DNA of 7,608 bases from Chitinophagales bacterium (lineage in GTDB: Bacteria; Bacteroidota; Bacteroidia; Chitinophagales; BACL12). The position numbers and the translations under genes were made by a program. Location: contig JACMJP010000466.1 in assembly GCA_014380545.1 (NCBI GenBank), positions 1 to 7,608 of the forward strand, written 5' to 3'. Below are positions 1-6,140 of the stretch, piece by piece (the stretch's first letter is position 1; each line of letters opens with the position of its first letter). The notes under the pieces were generated by a model. It was not told where the DNA came from, searched no databases, and saw nothing but the letters and a program-made list of their open reading frames with translations.

Positions 1-98
1 TGTCATGGGATTTACTCCAAGTGTGTTCGCAGCTTCCAGCGCAACAGCGAATGTCATGGGATTTACTCCAAGTGTGTTCGCAGCTTCCAGCGCAACAG
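1..98. repeat. Perfect 51-bp tandem duplication inside the permease gene
   Basis: Bases 1-47 are identical to bases 52-98 (47 of 47), with a period of 51 bp. The left copy is cut by the window edge. The period is divisible by three, so the permease frame stays open and 17 residues beginning VALEAANTLG are repeated (residues 513-529 and 530-544). In this family the helix after the SNAA motif normally continues as FAVA followed by a small-residue stretch, so copy 2 interrupts the expected sequence. The two junctions share the short sequence CTGTTGC on the coding strand, which could promote slippage or mis-assembly. Confidence 0.9.
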
Positions 99-1632
99 GT
101 ATTACTACCAACGCAGCAGCAGCATTACTCATCGGTTGCGTTAATAAAACTGTGAGCACCATAAAACCAGCCATAATACCAAGCGGACCTAAACCTGAGA
201 ACCAGTTAACAATTAATCCTGCAAGATATTTATCTGCACCACTGTTTCCCATTGCAGTTCCAAAAGCTGTCATACCCGCAATTAATACTAATAATTTCCA
301 TTCAATATTTTTATATGCATCTTCAGGTTTCACTGCACCCACAATCATACTTAAAACTGCACTTGCTAAAAATGCAATACTTACATGTACATTAAAGCGA
401 TCAATAGAACTGATAAGAATTGCCAATGCAAAAAAGCCCAGGGCAAAATATCCTTTCCATAAATTTTTTGTTTTTGGCTCATGTGCAGTTAATAAAACGA
501 GATCATGATGACTGCGTAGATTATCAAAAGCATCATCTGCTCCCTGCACTAATAACATATCACCCACTTCCAGTTCTATATCATTTAATTTATTTATAAT
601 ATTTTTTCCTTCCCGGTTAATTGCAACGATAACCATTCCGTATTTTCTCCTGAAATCAATTTCCGCAATTGTACTTCCTGCAAGATCAGATCTTCCGGGA
701 ATTACAACTTCATTTAACTTTAATGATTTGCCTGTGTTCTGATAAAAATCTAATGTGTCGGCCGCAATATCAACTCCCTTTGTGTTTTTTACTTCCATTA
801 AATTTTTTACTTCCCCTTTCACCAATGCAATATCACCTTCCCTGAAAGAAATATTTTCCCCGGGAGAAAATTGCCTGTCGCCCCTAATTACTGCCAATAC
901 ATTAAACCCCATTTTTGAAATATCGCTCTGATGAATTACCTGTCCGATCAATGCTGAATCTTTCCTTATCATTATTTCAGATAAATATTCCCTTACTCCA
1001 TATTGTTTTGTAATATCACCGGCATGTCTTTCAGGTAACAAGCGCACTCCTATTATAGCAAGATATAACAATGCCACACCAACCATGATTAAACCTATCC
1101 AGGTAAAATCCCACATACCAAGTGTGCCATAATCATTTTTACCGAGATAGGCATTCACTGCAACATTTGTTGATGTTCCAATTAATGTGCATGTTCCTCC
1201 TACAATACTTGCAAATGCAACCGGTAATAATATTTTTGAAAAATTAATTCCTGATTTTTTTGCAATTGCCATGGCAGGATTTATCATGAGTGCCGTAACG
1301 GTTGTATTATTCATGAAAGCAGAAAAGGCACTTGTGATAAAAGTCATTGGCACAATGATCTGCATTTTGTTTCCTGCTGAACGGCGTAATATTCTTCCGG
1401 TCCACACTTCAAGTACACCTGAAGATTCAATAGCAGAAGTAACAATAAAAATAGATGCAAGCATGATAATAAAGTCGCTGCCGAAAGGAGCAAAGGCTTC
1501 TTTATAGTTTAATATTCCCGTAAGTACAAGAATAAGTACCGCAGTCATAGTAACAATATCAACCGATATCTTTTCTGTTGAAAATGCAATGATGGCAAGA
1601 ACAAGCAATGTGAGTACAATAGCTATTTCCAT
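1..1632 (-). CDS. SLC13/DASS-family permease with two TrkA-C (RCK-C) domains, 3' end cut by window edge
   Basis: An open frame of 544 codons runs from ATG at 1632 to the left edge without a stop, so the C-terminus is missing. The N-terminal membrane half (about residues 1-200) carries the family signatures MNNTTVTAL (107-115) and GTSTN (152-156). A soluble middle part (about 210-385) looks like two successive TrkA-C/RCK-C domains, each with a GD(I/M)-L-V-(K/Q)G ending (266-273 and 357-364). Membrane helices resume at about 392, with the second family signature at 500-506 (PMSNAAA). Proteins of this layout are cation-coupled importers of sulfate, other inorganic anions or dicarboxylates; SAC1/SLT-like sulfate permeases share it. 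The gene follows an rrf2-type regulator by 82 bp, with a dyad in the gap. I infer an inner-membrane anion permease, possibly for sulfate; the substrate cannot be read from the sequence. The last 32 codons contain a 17-residue tandem duplication, described separately. Confidence 0.85.
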   Translation of the reverse strand, partial: MEIAIVLTLLVLAIIAFSTEKISVDIVTMTAVLILVLTGILNYKEAFAPFGSDFIIMLASIFIVTSAIESSGVLEVWTGRILRRSAGNKMQIIVPMTFITSAFSAFMNNTTVTALMINPAMAIAKKSGINFSKILLPVAFASIVGGTCTLIGTSTNVAVNAYLGKNDYGTLGMWDFTWIGLIMVGVALLYLAIIGVRLLPERHAGDITKQYGVREYLSEIMIRKDSALIGQVIHQSDISKMGFNVLAVIRGDRQFSPGENISFREGDIALVKGEVKNLMEVKNTKGVDIAADTLDFYQNTGKSLKLNEVVIPGRSDLAGSTIAEIDFRRKYGMVIVAINREGKNIINKLNDIELEVGDMLLVQGADDAFDNLRSHHDLVLLTAHEPKTKNLWKGYFALGFFALAILISSIDRFNVHVSIAFLASAVLSMIVGAVKPEDAYKNIEWKLLVLIAGMTAFGTAMGNSGADKYLAGLIVNWFSGLGPLGIMAGFMVLTVLLTQPMSNAAAALVVIPVALEAANTLGVNPMTFAVALEAANTLGVNPMT

Positions 1633-1659
1633 AGTAAAATTTTGGCTAAGATATTTAAT

Positions 1660-1689
1660 ATAGACATCTTATCTATAGTAATGATAGAT
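1660..1689. promoter_or_regulatory. Candidate operator in front of the permease gene (ATAGA-N7-TCTAT-N7-ATAGA)
   Basis: Three half-sites alternate in orientation at exact 12-bp steps: ATAGA at 1660-1664, TCTAT at 1672-1676 and ATAGA at 1684-1688. The right-hand pair forms the perfect 6-bp dyad ATCTAT-N7-ATAGAT (1671-1689). An overlapping weaker dyad, AAGAT-N13-ATCTT, covers 1648-1670. The site lies 28 to 57 bp upstream of the permease start and 26 bp after the rrf2-type stop. The same TCTAT-N7-ATAGA dyad precedes both pstS-like genes. I infer a binding site for a dimeric regulator. A weak -7-like match, TATCTTAG, reads on the minus strand at 1653-1646, but it is very close to the start codon. 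Confidence 0.5.
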
Positions 1690-1714
1690 TTTTAATGCAA
1701 AAAAAACTATTCAC

Positions 1715-2143
1715 TTACATGGAGGTCAAAGATTTTTTATTTGCATCCACCAAACTCGTGTTGTTTAATACATATTCTGTGGTGGTAAGCAGATGATTCA
1801 GAATATTTTTCACATTGCATTGCGCAACATGCTGGCAATCTTCACATATTTCAGCCCCCTCCTGTTTTAAGCAGGATTCCGGCTCAAGTAATCCATCCAA
1901 AGTTCTTATGATCTCCCCTATAGATATCTTATCCGGGGAAAGAGCAAGGCGATAACCGCCGTGAGTTCCTATTTTACTTTTTAATAAGTGACTCTTTTTA
2001 AGATCGGCAAGTATATGTTCCAAAAATCTTTTCGGAATATGTTCTTTATTAGATATCTCCTGTATACTAATGTAAGTTAAAGCGTCTGTTTGCGCAAGAT
2101 AAAACATTGCCTTTAATCCATATTTTGCTTTTTTAGTGATCAC
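1715..2143 (-). CDS. Rrf2-family transcriptional regulator with a four-cysteine cluster
   Basis: 142 residues, the usual length for Rrf2 proteins such as IscR, NsrR, CymR and RirA. The opening residues (KKAKYGLKAMFYLA), a winged helix-turn-helix around 26-55 and the wing GTHGGYRLA (59-67) are typical. Cysteines at 91, 100, 103 and 109 (C-X8-C-X2-C-X5-C) fall where IscR holds its Fe-S ligands, although the spacing differs from IscR's C-X5-C-X5-C. A metal or Fe-S cluster is therefore plausible, making it a possible iron, redox or sulfur sensor. The start is GTG at 2143: no ATG lies just upstream in frame and the alignable N-terminus begins there. It sits 90 bp after pstB and 82 bp before the permease gene, where phoU is often found in pst operons. 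I infer that it controls the neighbouring transport genes through the shared TCTAT-N7-ATAGA dyad; it could instead control unlinked genes. Confidence 0.88.
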   Translation of the reverse strand: MITKKAKYGLKAMFYLAQTDALTYISIQEISNKEHIPKRFLEHILADLKKSHLLKSKIGTHGGYRLALSPDKISIGEIIRTLDGLLEPESCLKQEGAEICEDCQHVAQCNVKNILNHLLTTTEYVLNNTSLVDANKKSLTSM

Positions 2144-2145
2144 TG

Positions 2146-2170
2146 AATGAGTTATGAATAATGAGTTATG
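2146..2170. repeat. Two-copy 11-bp direct repeat upstream of the rrf2-type gene
   Basis: AATGAGTTATG occurs at 2146-2156 and again at 2160-2170, a period of 14 bp, immediately upstream of the GTG start. It may be an autoregulatory site, but short AT-rich repeats of this kind are common between Bacteroidota genes. A second repeat of the same period lies between pstC and pstA. I do not see the TCTAT-N7-ATAGA dyad in this gap. Confidence 0.5.
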
Positions 2171-2233
2171 GATTTATTTTATTTTAGTTTTAATTTTTAA
2201 TTGTGTAATAAATTTATGCCCACTTTCAATAAA

Positions 2234-2998
2234 TTAACTAATAACCCCTCCCACATATTCCTGTGTTAATTTATGTTTTGGGTTATTAAGAACTTCCAGT
2301 GTTGGACCATGTTCAATAATTTCACCCAGGTACATAAATACCACATAGTCTGCAATACGTTTTGCCTGGCGCAAAATATGCGTAACCATTACTATAGTAT
2401 ATTTTTCTTTTAATTCAGTAAATTTTGTTTCAATATGTTTTGTAGAAATAGGATCCAATGCACTTGTAGGTTCATCGCCAAGAATAATTTCCGGCTCAAC
2501 GGCTAATCCTCTTGCAAGACATAGGCGTTGCTGTTGCCCTATTGATAATCTAGCTGCAGGCTGATTTAAACGGTCCTTTACTTCTTCCCACAAACTTGCC
2601 TGTTGTAAATAATATTCAACTTTTTCTTTCAAAACATTTTTTTTGCGCTCACCGTGTATGCGCATACCGAAAGCGATATTATCAAAAATACTCATTGGCA
2701 ATGGCATAGGACGTTGGGATAATAGGCCCATTTTTTTTCTGATGTTTGGTACATCAGCATTTTTAGCGTAAATGTTTTCACCATCAACCAATACTTCGCC
2801 TTGTATATCTGTTCCATCAACATTTTCTATTAAACGGTTAAATGTTTTTAATAAAGTTGTTTTTCCACAACCGCTCGGTCCGATGATAGCAGTTACTTTT
2901 TTATTCGGGATATCAATATTAATATCTTTTAATGCATGATTATTCCCATATTTCATATTCAGGTTACGGATACTGATGTGCGGTATATTTTGTTCCAT
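2234..2998 (-). CDS. pstB: Phosphate-type ABC transporter ATP-binding protein PstB
   Basis: 254 residues, normal PstB length. It is the cytoplasmic ATPase that would drive import through the PstC/PstA pore. Visible motifs are Walker A GPSGCGKTT (40-48), Q-loop Q95 followed by the PstB-like stretch RPMPLPMSIFDNIAFG, signature LSIGQQQR (151-158), Walker B IILGDEP with D176 and E177, the D-loop SALDP (179-183) and switch histidine H207 in VTH. The C-terminal block DYVVFMYLGEIIEHGP is diagnostic of PstB within the ABC ATPases. Two small oddities are Ile in place of the first signature Gly (LSGGQ becomes LSIGQ) and Gly just before the Walker B Asp; the catalytic residues are intact, so I expect an active enzyme. 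It follows pstA by 69 bp on the same strand and ends the pst-like operon. No phoU follows. Confidence 0.95.
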   Translation of the reverse strand: MEQNIPHISIRNLNMKYGNNHALKDINIDIPNKKVTAIIGPSGCGKTTLLKTFNRLIENVDGTDIQGEVLVDGENIYAKNADVPNIRKKMGLLSQRPMPLPMSIFDNIAFGMRIHGERKKNVLKEKVEYYLQQASLWEEVKDRLNQPAARLSIGQQQRLCLARGLAVEPEIILGDEPTSALDPISTKHIETKFTELKEKYTIVMVTHILRQAKRIADYVVFMYLGEIIEHGPTLEVLNNPKHKLTQEYVGGVIS

Positions 2999-3067
2999 GA
3001 TTTTTATAATTAATTTGTTATTTGATGATTGATTAATTGAAATATAATTTTATGTTTTTTATTTTTA

Positions 3068-3922
3068 TCACACTGTGTGTTTTGAATATTTTTTTATTAA
3101 ATATCTGCTTAAAAGGCTAATACCGAAAATGATAATGGTTAATATTAATGCTGCAGCATAAGCTCTTTCCCGTACTTCTGCAATGGGTGAACTCAATTGA
3201 AAAAATATTGCTAAAGGCAATGTTGCAACAGGGTCATTAATTGAATGTGGTATATTATCCGTAAATCCCGCTGTAAAAATTACAGATGCTGCATCACCTA
3301 TTGCCCTGCCAAAGCCCAGCAGTGCTGCTGTTGCCAAACCTGGTAAACTTTGCCTTACCATAACTTTGAATGCAGTTTCCCATTTTGTAGCCCCGAGCGA
3401 AAACGATGCATCTTTTAATTCTTTTGGTGCATTGCGCATTACTTCGTCCATTGTTCTTGCTATAATAGGAAGAATTAATAATCCGACAACCACAATACCG
3501 GCAAGTAAACTTACCTTCAGGCCAAGAAATAACATCAGGACAAAACCAAATGCACCATAAACAATAGAAGGAATTCCAAACATAATATCTAAACATAATC
3601 TTACAATGTTTGACAATCTTGAATTGGGTGATGCATATACGTTCATATAAATAACCATCGGAATAGTAAGAATTAATGCAAAGATTGTTGCGCCAATTGC
3701 TAAATAAAAGGAACCGATAATTGCGTTTAATATTCCCCCTTCCTTGCCAAGATAAAAACCACCTGAAGGTGTTTTTGAGATCATATCCCAGCTCATATTC
3801 GGTATCCCTTTAACCAATATAGTAAATGAAATTGCAAATAAACTTCCGAATATGATACATGCGGCTATGCGCATTAAAATATTAAATAATTTTTCTTCTG
3901 CTTTGCGTAAGTTCATTTTCAT
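3068..3922 (-). CDS. pstA: Phosphate-type ABC transporter permease PstA
   Basis: 284 residues, in the normal PstA range. This inner-membrane protein would form the translocation pore with PstC. About six hydrophobic helices are visible, starting at roughly residues 17-37, 65-95, 110-135, 138-157, 195-218 and 254-273. The cytoplasmic coupling loop that docks on PstB is clear at about 159-190 (EVMRNAPKELKDASFSLGAT), followed by the PstA-type stretch GFGRAIGDAASVIFTAGF (203-220). The N-terminus reads MKM, so translation could start at 3922 or at 3916; I keep the longer form. It lies 73 bp after pstC and 69 bp before pstB, all on one strand, so co-transcription is likely. The final residues KKYSKHTV form a short basic cytoplasmic tail. 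Confidence 0.94.
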   Translation of the reverse strand: MKMNLRKAEEKLFNILMRIAACIIFGSLFAISFTILVKGIPNMSWDMISKTPSGGFYLGKEGGILNAIIGSFYLAIGATIFALILTIPMVIYMNVYASPNSRLSNIVRLCLDIMFGIPSIVYGAFGFVLMLFLGLKVSLLAGIVVVGLLILPIIARTMDEVMRNAPKELKDASFSLGATKWETAFKVMVRQSLPGLATAALLGFGRAIGDAASVIFTAGFTDNIPHSINDPVATLPLAIFFQLSSPIAEVRERAYAAALILTIIIFGISLLSRYLIKKYSKHTV

Positions 3923-3942
3923 TTAATTAGTGGTTATTTAAA

Positions 3943-3964
3943 ATTTACAAATTACGATTTACAA
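3943..3964. repeat. Short direct repeat between pstC and pstA
   Basis: ATTTACAA is present at 3943-3950 and 3957-3964, with a period of 14 bp, in the 73-bp gap between pstC and pstA. The rest of the gap is A/T-rich and holds no hairpin that I can see. This type of short repeat is common intergenic filler in Bacteroidota; I see no evidence for a separate promoter here. Confidence 0.4.
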
Positions 3965-3995
3965 TTATTTATTAATTATATTTTTCAAGCACTCA

Positions 3996-4973
3996 TCAAT
4001 TCAATTTCTTTTCCAACCTGTTTAGTACCCATCTGCTATATACATTAAATATGAGTACAATAACTAATAAAACTAATGCTGCAAACATGAGTACACTGTC
4101 ATACATTGGGATACTCATCATTTCACCATAATTATTTGCAATTAATGAAGGGATCGGGTAACCGGCATCAAGTATATTATGTGGTATTTGCACCATATTA
4201 CCAACCACCATCAACACGGCAATTGTTTCTCCGAATGCACGGGAAAAACCAAGAATACATGCGGCAATAATTCCCGGTGATGCTTTCTTTATTATAACTT
4301 TTCTTATGCTTTCCCATTTCGTTGCACCGAGAGATAATGTTGCTTCCCGTAATTCATTCGGTACAATGCGCATTACTTCAAAAACAATTTGTATAATAAC
4401 AGGAAATACCATAATAGCCAGCACAATTCCTCCGGATAAAATTGAGTAACCCGTTGTTTCAATTCCCATCCAGGGACCCACATAATCACGAATAAAAGGT
4501 ACAACGACTAATACACCCCATATACCATATATAACAGAAGGAATACCTGATAATATATCAAGCATTGGTGCAGCAAATTTTAAAAATGCTTTGCCTGCAT
4601 ATTCACTTAAATAAATTGCGGTTAAAATGCTTAATGGAATAGCAATAACTATAGATATAACTGTAACATACACCGTACTTAAAATAAAAGGAAGTAATCC
4701 AAAATCTCCTGTAAAAGGTTTGAAATTACTGCCTAACAATAAATCGGATAAAGAATTTTCCTGCAGTACTGGTATAGATTTAATAACAAGCCCTGCTATA
4801 ATGAGGATAAGTAACAGTGGTGAAAAGAAGCTGAATATTTTTACCACCCTTTCCATAAACTTATCAAACGCAAATCTCCTTCTCCCACGATCATTTTTAT
4901 TATGCGGGCTTGTATTCACAGAAGTGGTATTTTGAGAAATTGCTGTGTTAGGAATAGCAGACTGGATCTCCAT
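3996..4973 (-). CDS. pstC: Phosphate-type ABC transporter permease PstC
   Basis: 325 residues. Inner-membrane permease partner of PstA. The first 33 residues form a polar extension rich in Asn, Thr and Ser ending in a basic RGRRR patch (29-33), presumably cytoplasmic; the first membrane helix starts near 46. Further helices lie near 94-120, 133-160, 178-198, 233-257 and 293-313. The coupling loop for the ATPase is at about 199-231 (EVMRIVPNELREATLSLGAT), followed by ASPGI and the PstC-type stretch FSRAFGETIAVLMVVGN (243-259), which distinguishes it from PstA. The ATG at 4973 lies 2 bp after the stop of the pstS-like gene, so the two are tightly coupled in one transcript and probably in translation. 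I see nothing broken in it. Confidence 0.95.
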   Translation of the reverse strand: MEIQSAIPNTAISQNTTSVNTSPHNKNDRGRRRFAFDKFMERVVKIFSFFSPLLLILIIAGLVIKSIPVLQENSLSDLLLGSNFKPFTGDFGLLPFILSTVYVTVISIVIAIPLSILTAIYLSEYAGKAFLKFAAPMLDILSGIPSVIYGIWGVLVVVPFIRDYVGPWMGIETTGYSILSGGIVLAIMVFPVIIQIVFEVMRIVPNELREATLSLGATKWESIRKVIIKKASPGIIAACILGFSRAFGETIAVLMVVGNMVQIPHNILDAGYPIPSLIANNYGEMMSIPMYDSVLMFAALVLLVIVLIFNVYSRWVLNRLEKKLN

Positions 4974-4975
4974 AA

Positions 4976-5962
4976 TTATTTATTTGCTGTTTCTTTTTTT
5001 GGTAATTTTTCTACTTGTGCATTTATTATATCTTGCGGCAATACAACAAATCCTGCATCAACTAACCCTTTTTGCCCGTCCGTTAAAACATATTTTAAAA
5101 ACTCTATAATAACAGGATCAGTGATCTGCCCTTTGCTAACAAAATATAAAGGCCTCGCAGGTGGTGAAGGAAATTTACCGGATAATACAGCAGCGTTTAC
5201 ATTATCCATATTATCATAAAAATTTTCATCCGCTTCAAGTGTACCGTTACCATTTAAATCAATTGGTAATACAGCAATTCCGGGGTTATTAATTTTTGTT
5301 TCACTGTCATAAGCAAAACTTACGTTATTAAATCCCACAGCAAACTTGCTTTTTACAACTGCCTGCGCAAGGCCCGGATCAGCCATAACACCTACACCTT
5401 TTAAATCTTCCTGTTTTTTGTCGCCGAGATATTTTGCCCAACTTTCAGCAGCCCCTGCAGCATCACTTCTCGTAAATACTTCAATAGGTTCTGTTGCTCC
5501 GTTTCCTAAAAGATCGCCCCATGTTTTTATTTTTTCTGTGAGCCATATATCTGCAAATTGTTGCTGGGTTATTCCTTTTTGATAAATAAGATCCCGATAT
5601 GGGTTTGAAGCATTAAATGTAGGAAGTACAGCATCTTTACATACTGCAAATTCATAAGCTCCTTTTGTTTTTTCTTCTTCATTGATATCACGGCTTACCA
5701 TACCAAGATTTGTATTTCCTGATAATACATCCGTCATTCCTTTTCCTGCGCCCCCACCCTGAATATCAAACTGCACATCCGGATGCAGGGCTTTAAATTC
5801 TTCTCCCCATTGTACTGCCATTGGATATAATGCGAATGCACCGGATATAGTGATTTTCCCCTGCAATTCAGTGTCTCCATCATTTGTTTTTTCTTTTTTA
5901 CCGCAACTTGTTATAAAAACAAATGCAGTCATCATAAAAATCAGCTTGGATAAATTCTTCAT
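4976..5962 (-). CDS. pstS: PstS-like periplasmic binding lipoprotein (first gene of the pst-like operon)
   Basis: 328 residues. The signal peptide ends in the lipobox FITSC, with the lipidated cysteine at 20, so it should be a membrane-anchored binding protein feeding PstCA-B. The PstS-like ligand-binding fold (PBP-like domain) starts at about 36 (KITISGAFALYP). Expected ligand loops are SGAFALYP (40-47), QGGGAGKGM (68-76), GMVSRDI (87-93) and TRSDAAGAAESW (164-175). The Ser/Thr that contact phosphate in E. coli PstS (T10, S38, S139, T141) are Ala or Gly here, so the ligand may differ from phosphate. Residues 235-246 (DLNGNGTLEADE) match the 12-residue EF-hand pattern. A single mature-domain cysteine besides C20 lies at 108. 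It is about 64% identical to the neighbouring paralogue by ungapped hand count (183 of 287). The gene is first in an operon with pstC, and has a candidate promoter and operator upstream. Confidence 0.9.
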   Translation of the reverse strand: MKNLSKLIFMMTAFVFITSCGKKEKTNDGDTELQGKITISGAFALYPMAVQWGEEFKALHPDVQFDIQGGGAGKGMTDVLSGNTNLGMVSRDINEEEKTKGAYEFAVCKDAVLPTFNASNPYRDLIYQKGITQQQFADIWLTEKIKTWGDLLGNGATEPIEVFTRSDAAGAAESWAKYLGDKKQEDLKGVGVMADPGLAQAVVKSKFAVGFNNVSFAYDSETKINNPGIAVLPIDLNGNGTLEADENFYDNMDNVNAAVLSGKFPSPPARPLYFVSKGQITDPVIIEFLKYVLTDGQKGLVDAGFVVLPQDIINAQVEKLPKKETANK

Positions 5963-5990
5963 GTTTTTGAAATTTTTGGTAAATATATAA

Positions 5991-6029
5991 CAAATCTATT
6001 AATTCTATATATTCTATGTTTTTTATAGA
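5991..6029 (-). promoter_or_regulatory. Candidate promoter and operator for the pst-like operon
   Basis: Three TCTAT elements (plus-strand reading) lie at exact 9-bp steps: 5995-5999, 6004-6008 and 6013-6017. The last pairs with ATAGA at 6025-6029 to give the dyad TCTAT-N7-ATAGA. The two right-hand elements are ATTCTAT-N2-ATTCTAT (6002-6017), an arrangement repeated in front of the second pstS-like gene. On the minus strand TAGATTTG (5998-5991) fits the Bacteroidota -7 box TAnnTTTG and would give a leader of roughly 20 nt. No TTG is seen at the usual -33 distance, which would suit an activator-dependent promoter. The promoter assignment is inference; the repeats are directly visible. Confidence 0.5.
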
Positions 6030-6040
6030 CGATTAGCATA

Positions 6041-6070
6041 AAAATAATGTTGCTTGCGCAACATTATTTT
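6041..6070 (-). terminator. Hairpin terminator after the second pstS-like gene
   Basis: Perfect 13-bp arms at 6041-6053 and 6058-6070 enclose a 4-base loop. In the minus-strand transcript the loop reads GCAA, a stable GNRA-type tetraloop closed by C-G, and the descending arm ends in a U-rich run (AUUAUUUU) followed by UAUG. The hairpin lies 71 to 100 bp after the stop at 6141 and just before the operator region of the lipoprotein gene, so it should separate the two transcription units. The arms are symmetrical, but no plus-strand gene ends here. Confidence 0.8.
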
Positions 6071-6140
6071 ACTCTAAACCCATTCTACTATACGAGAAAA
6101 CAACTGTAAAACATCTGTTAGTAGTACTATAAAGAACAAA

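Noticed and set aside
1..98. Start of a CRISPR array
   Set aside because: The copies are directly adjacent, stay in frame within a gene, and have no spacers between them.
5..508. Plus-strand open frame beginning in the tandem repeat
   Set aside because: It is the antisense of the SLC13 permease coding region, resembles no family, and its apparent repeat is only the 51-bp duplication read backwards.
2144..2233. Terminator between pstB and the rrf2-type gene
   Set aside because: Only short, weak A/T pairings are visible, so read-through from pstB into the regulator gene cannot be excluded.
3294..3596. Second minus-strand frame inside pstA
   Set aside because: It is a shifted frame of a well-conserved permease gene, and its composition does not look like a protein.
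4627..5219. Plus-strand open frames over pstC and the pstS-like gene
   Set aside because: They are opposite-strand shadows of clearly recognised genes with no recognisable domains or start signals.
5995..6017. Classical PhoB box in front of the pstS-like operon
   Set aside because: Pho boxes are 7-bp direct repeats at 11-bp steps with a CTGTCAT-like core; here the step is 9 bp and the core is ATTCTAT.
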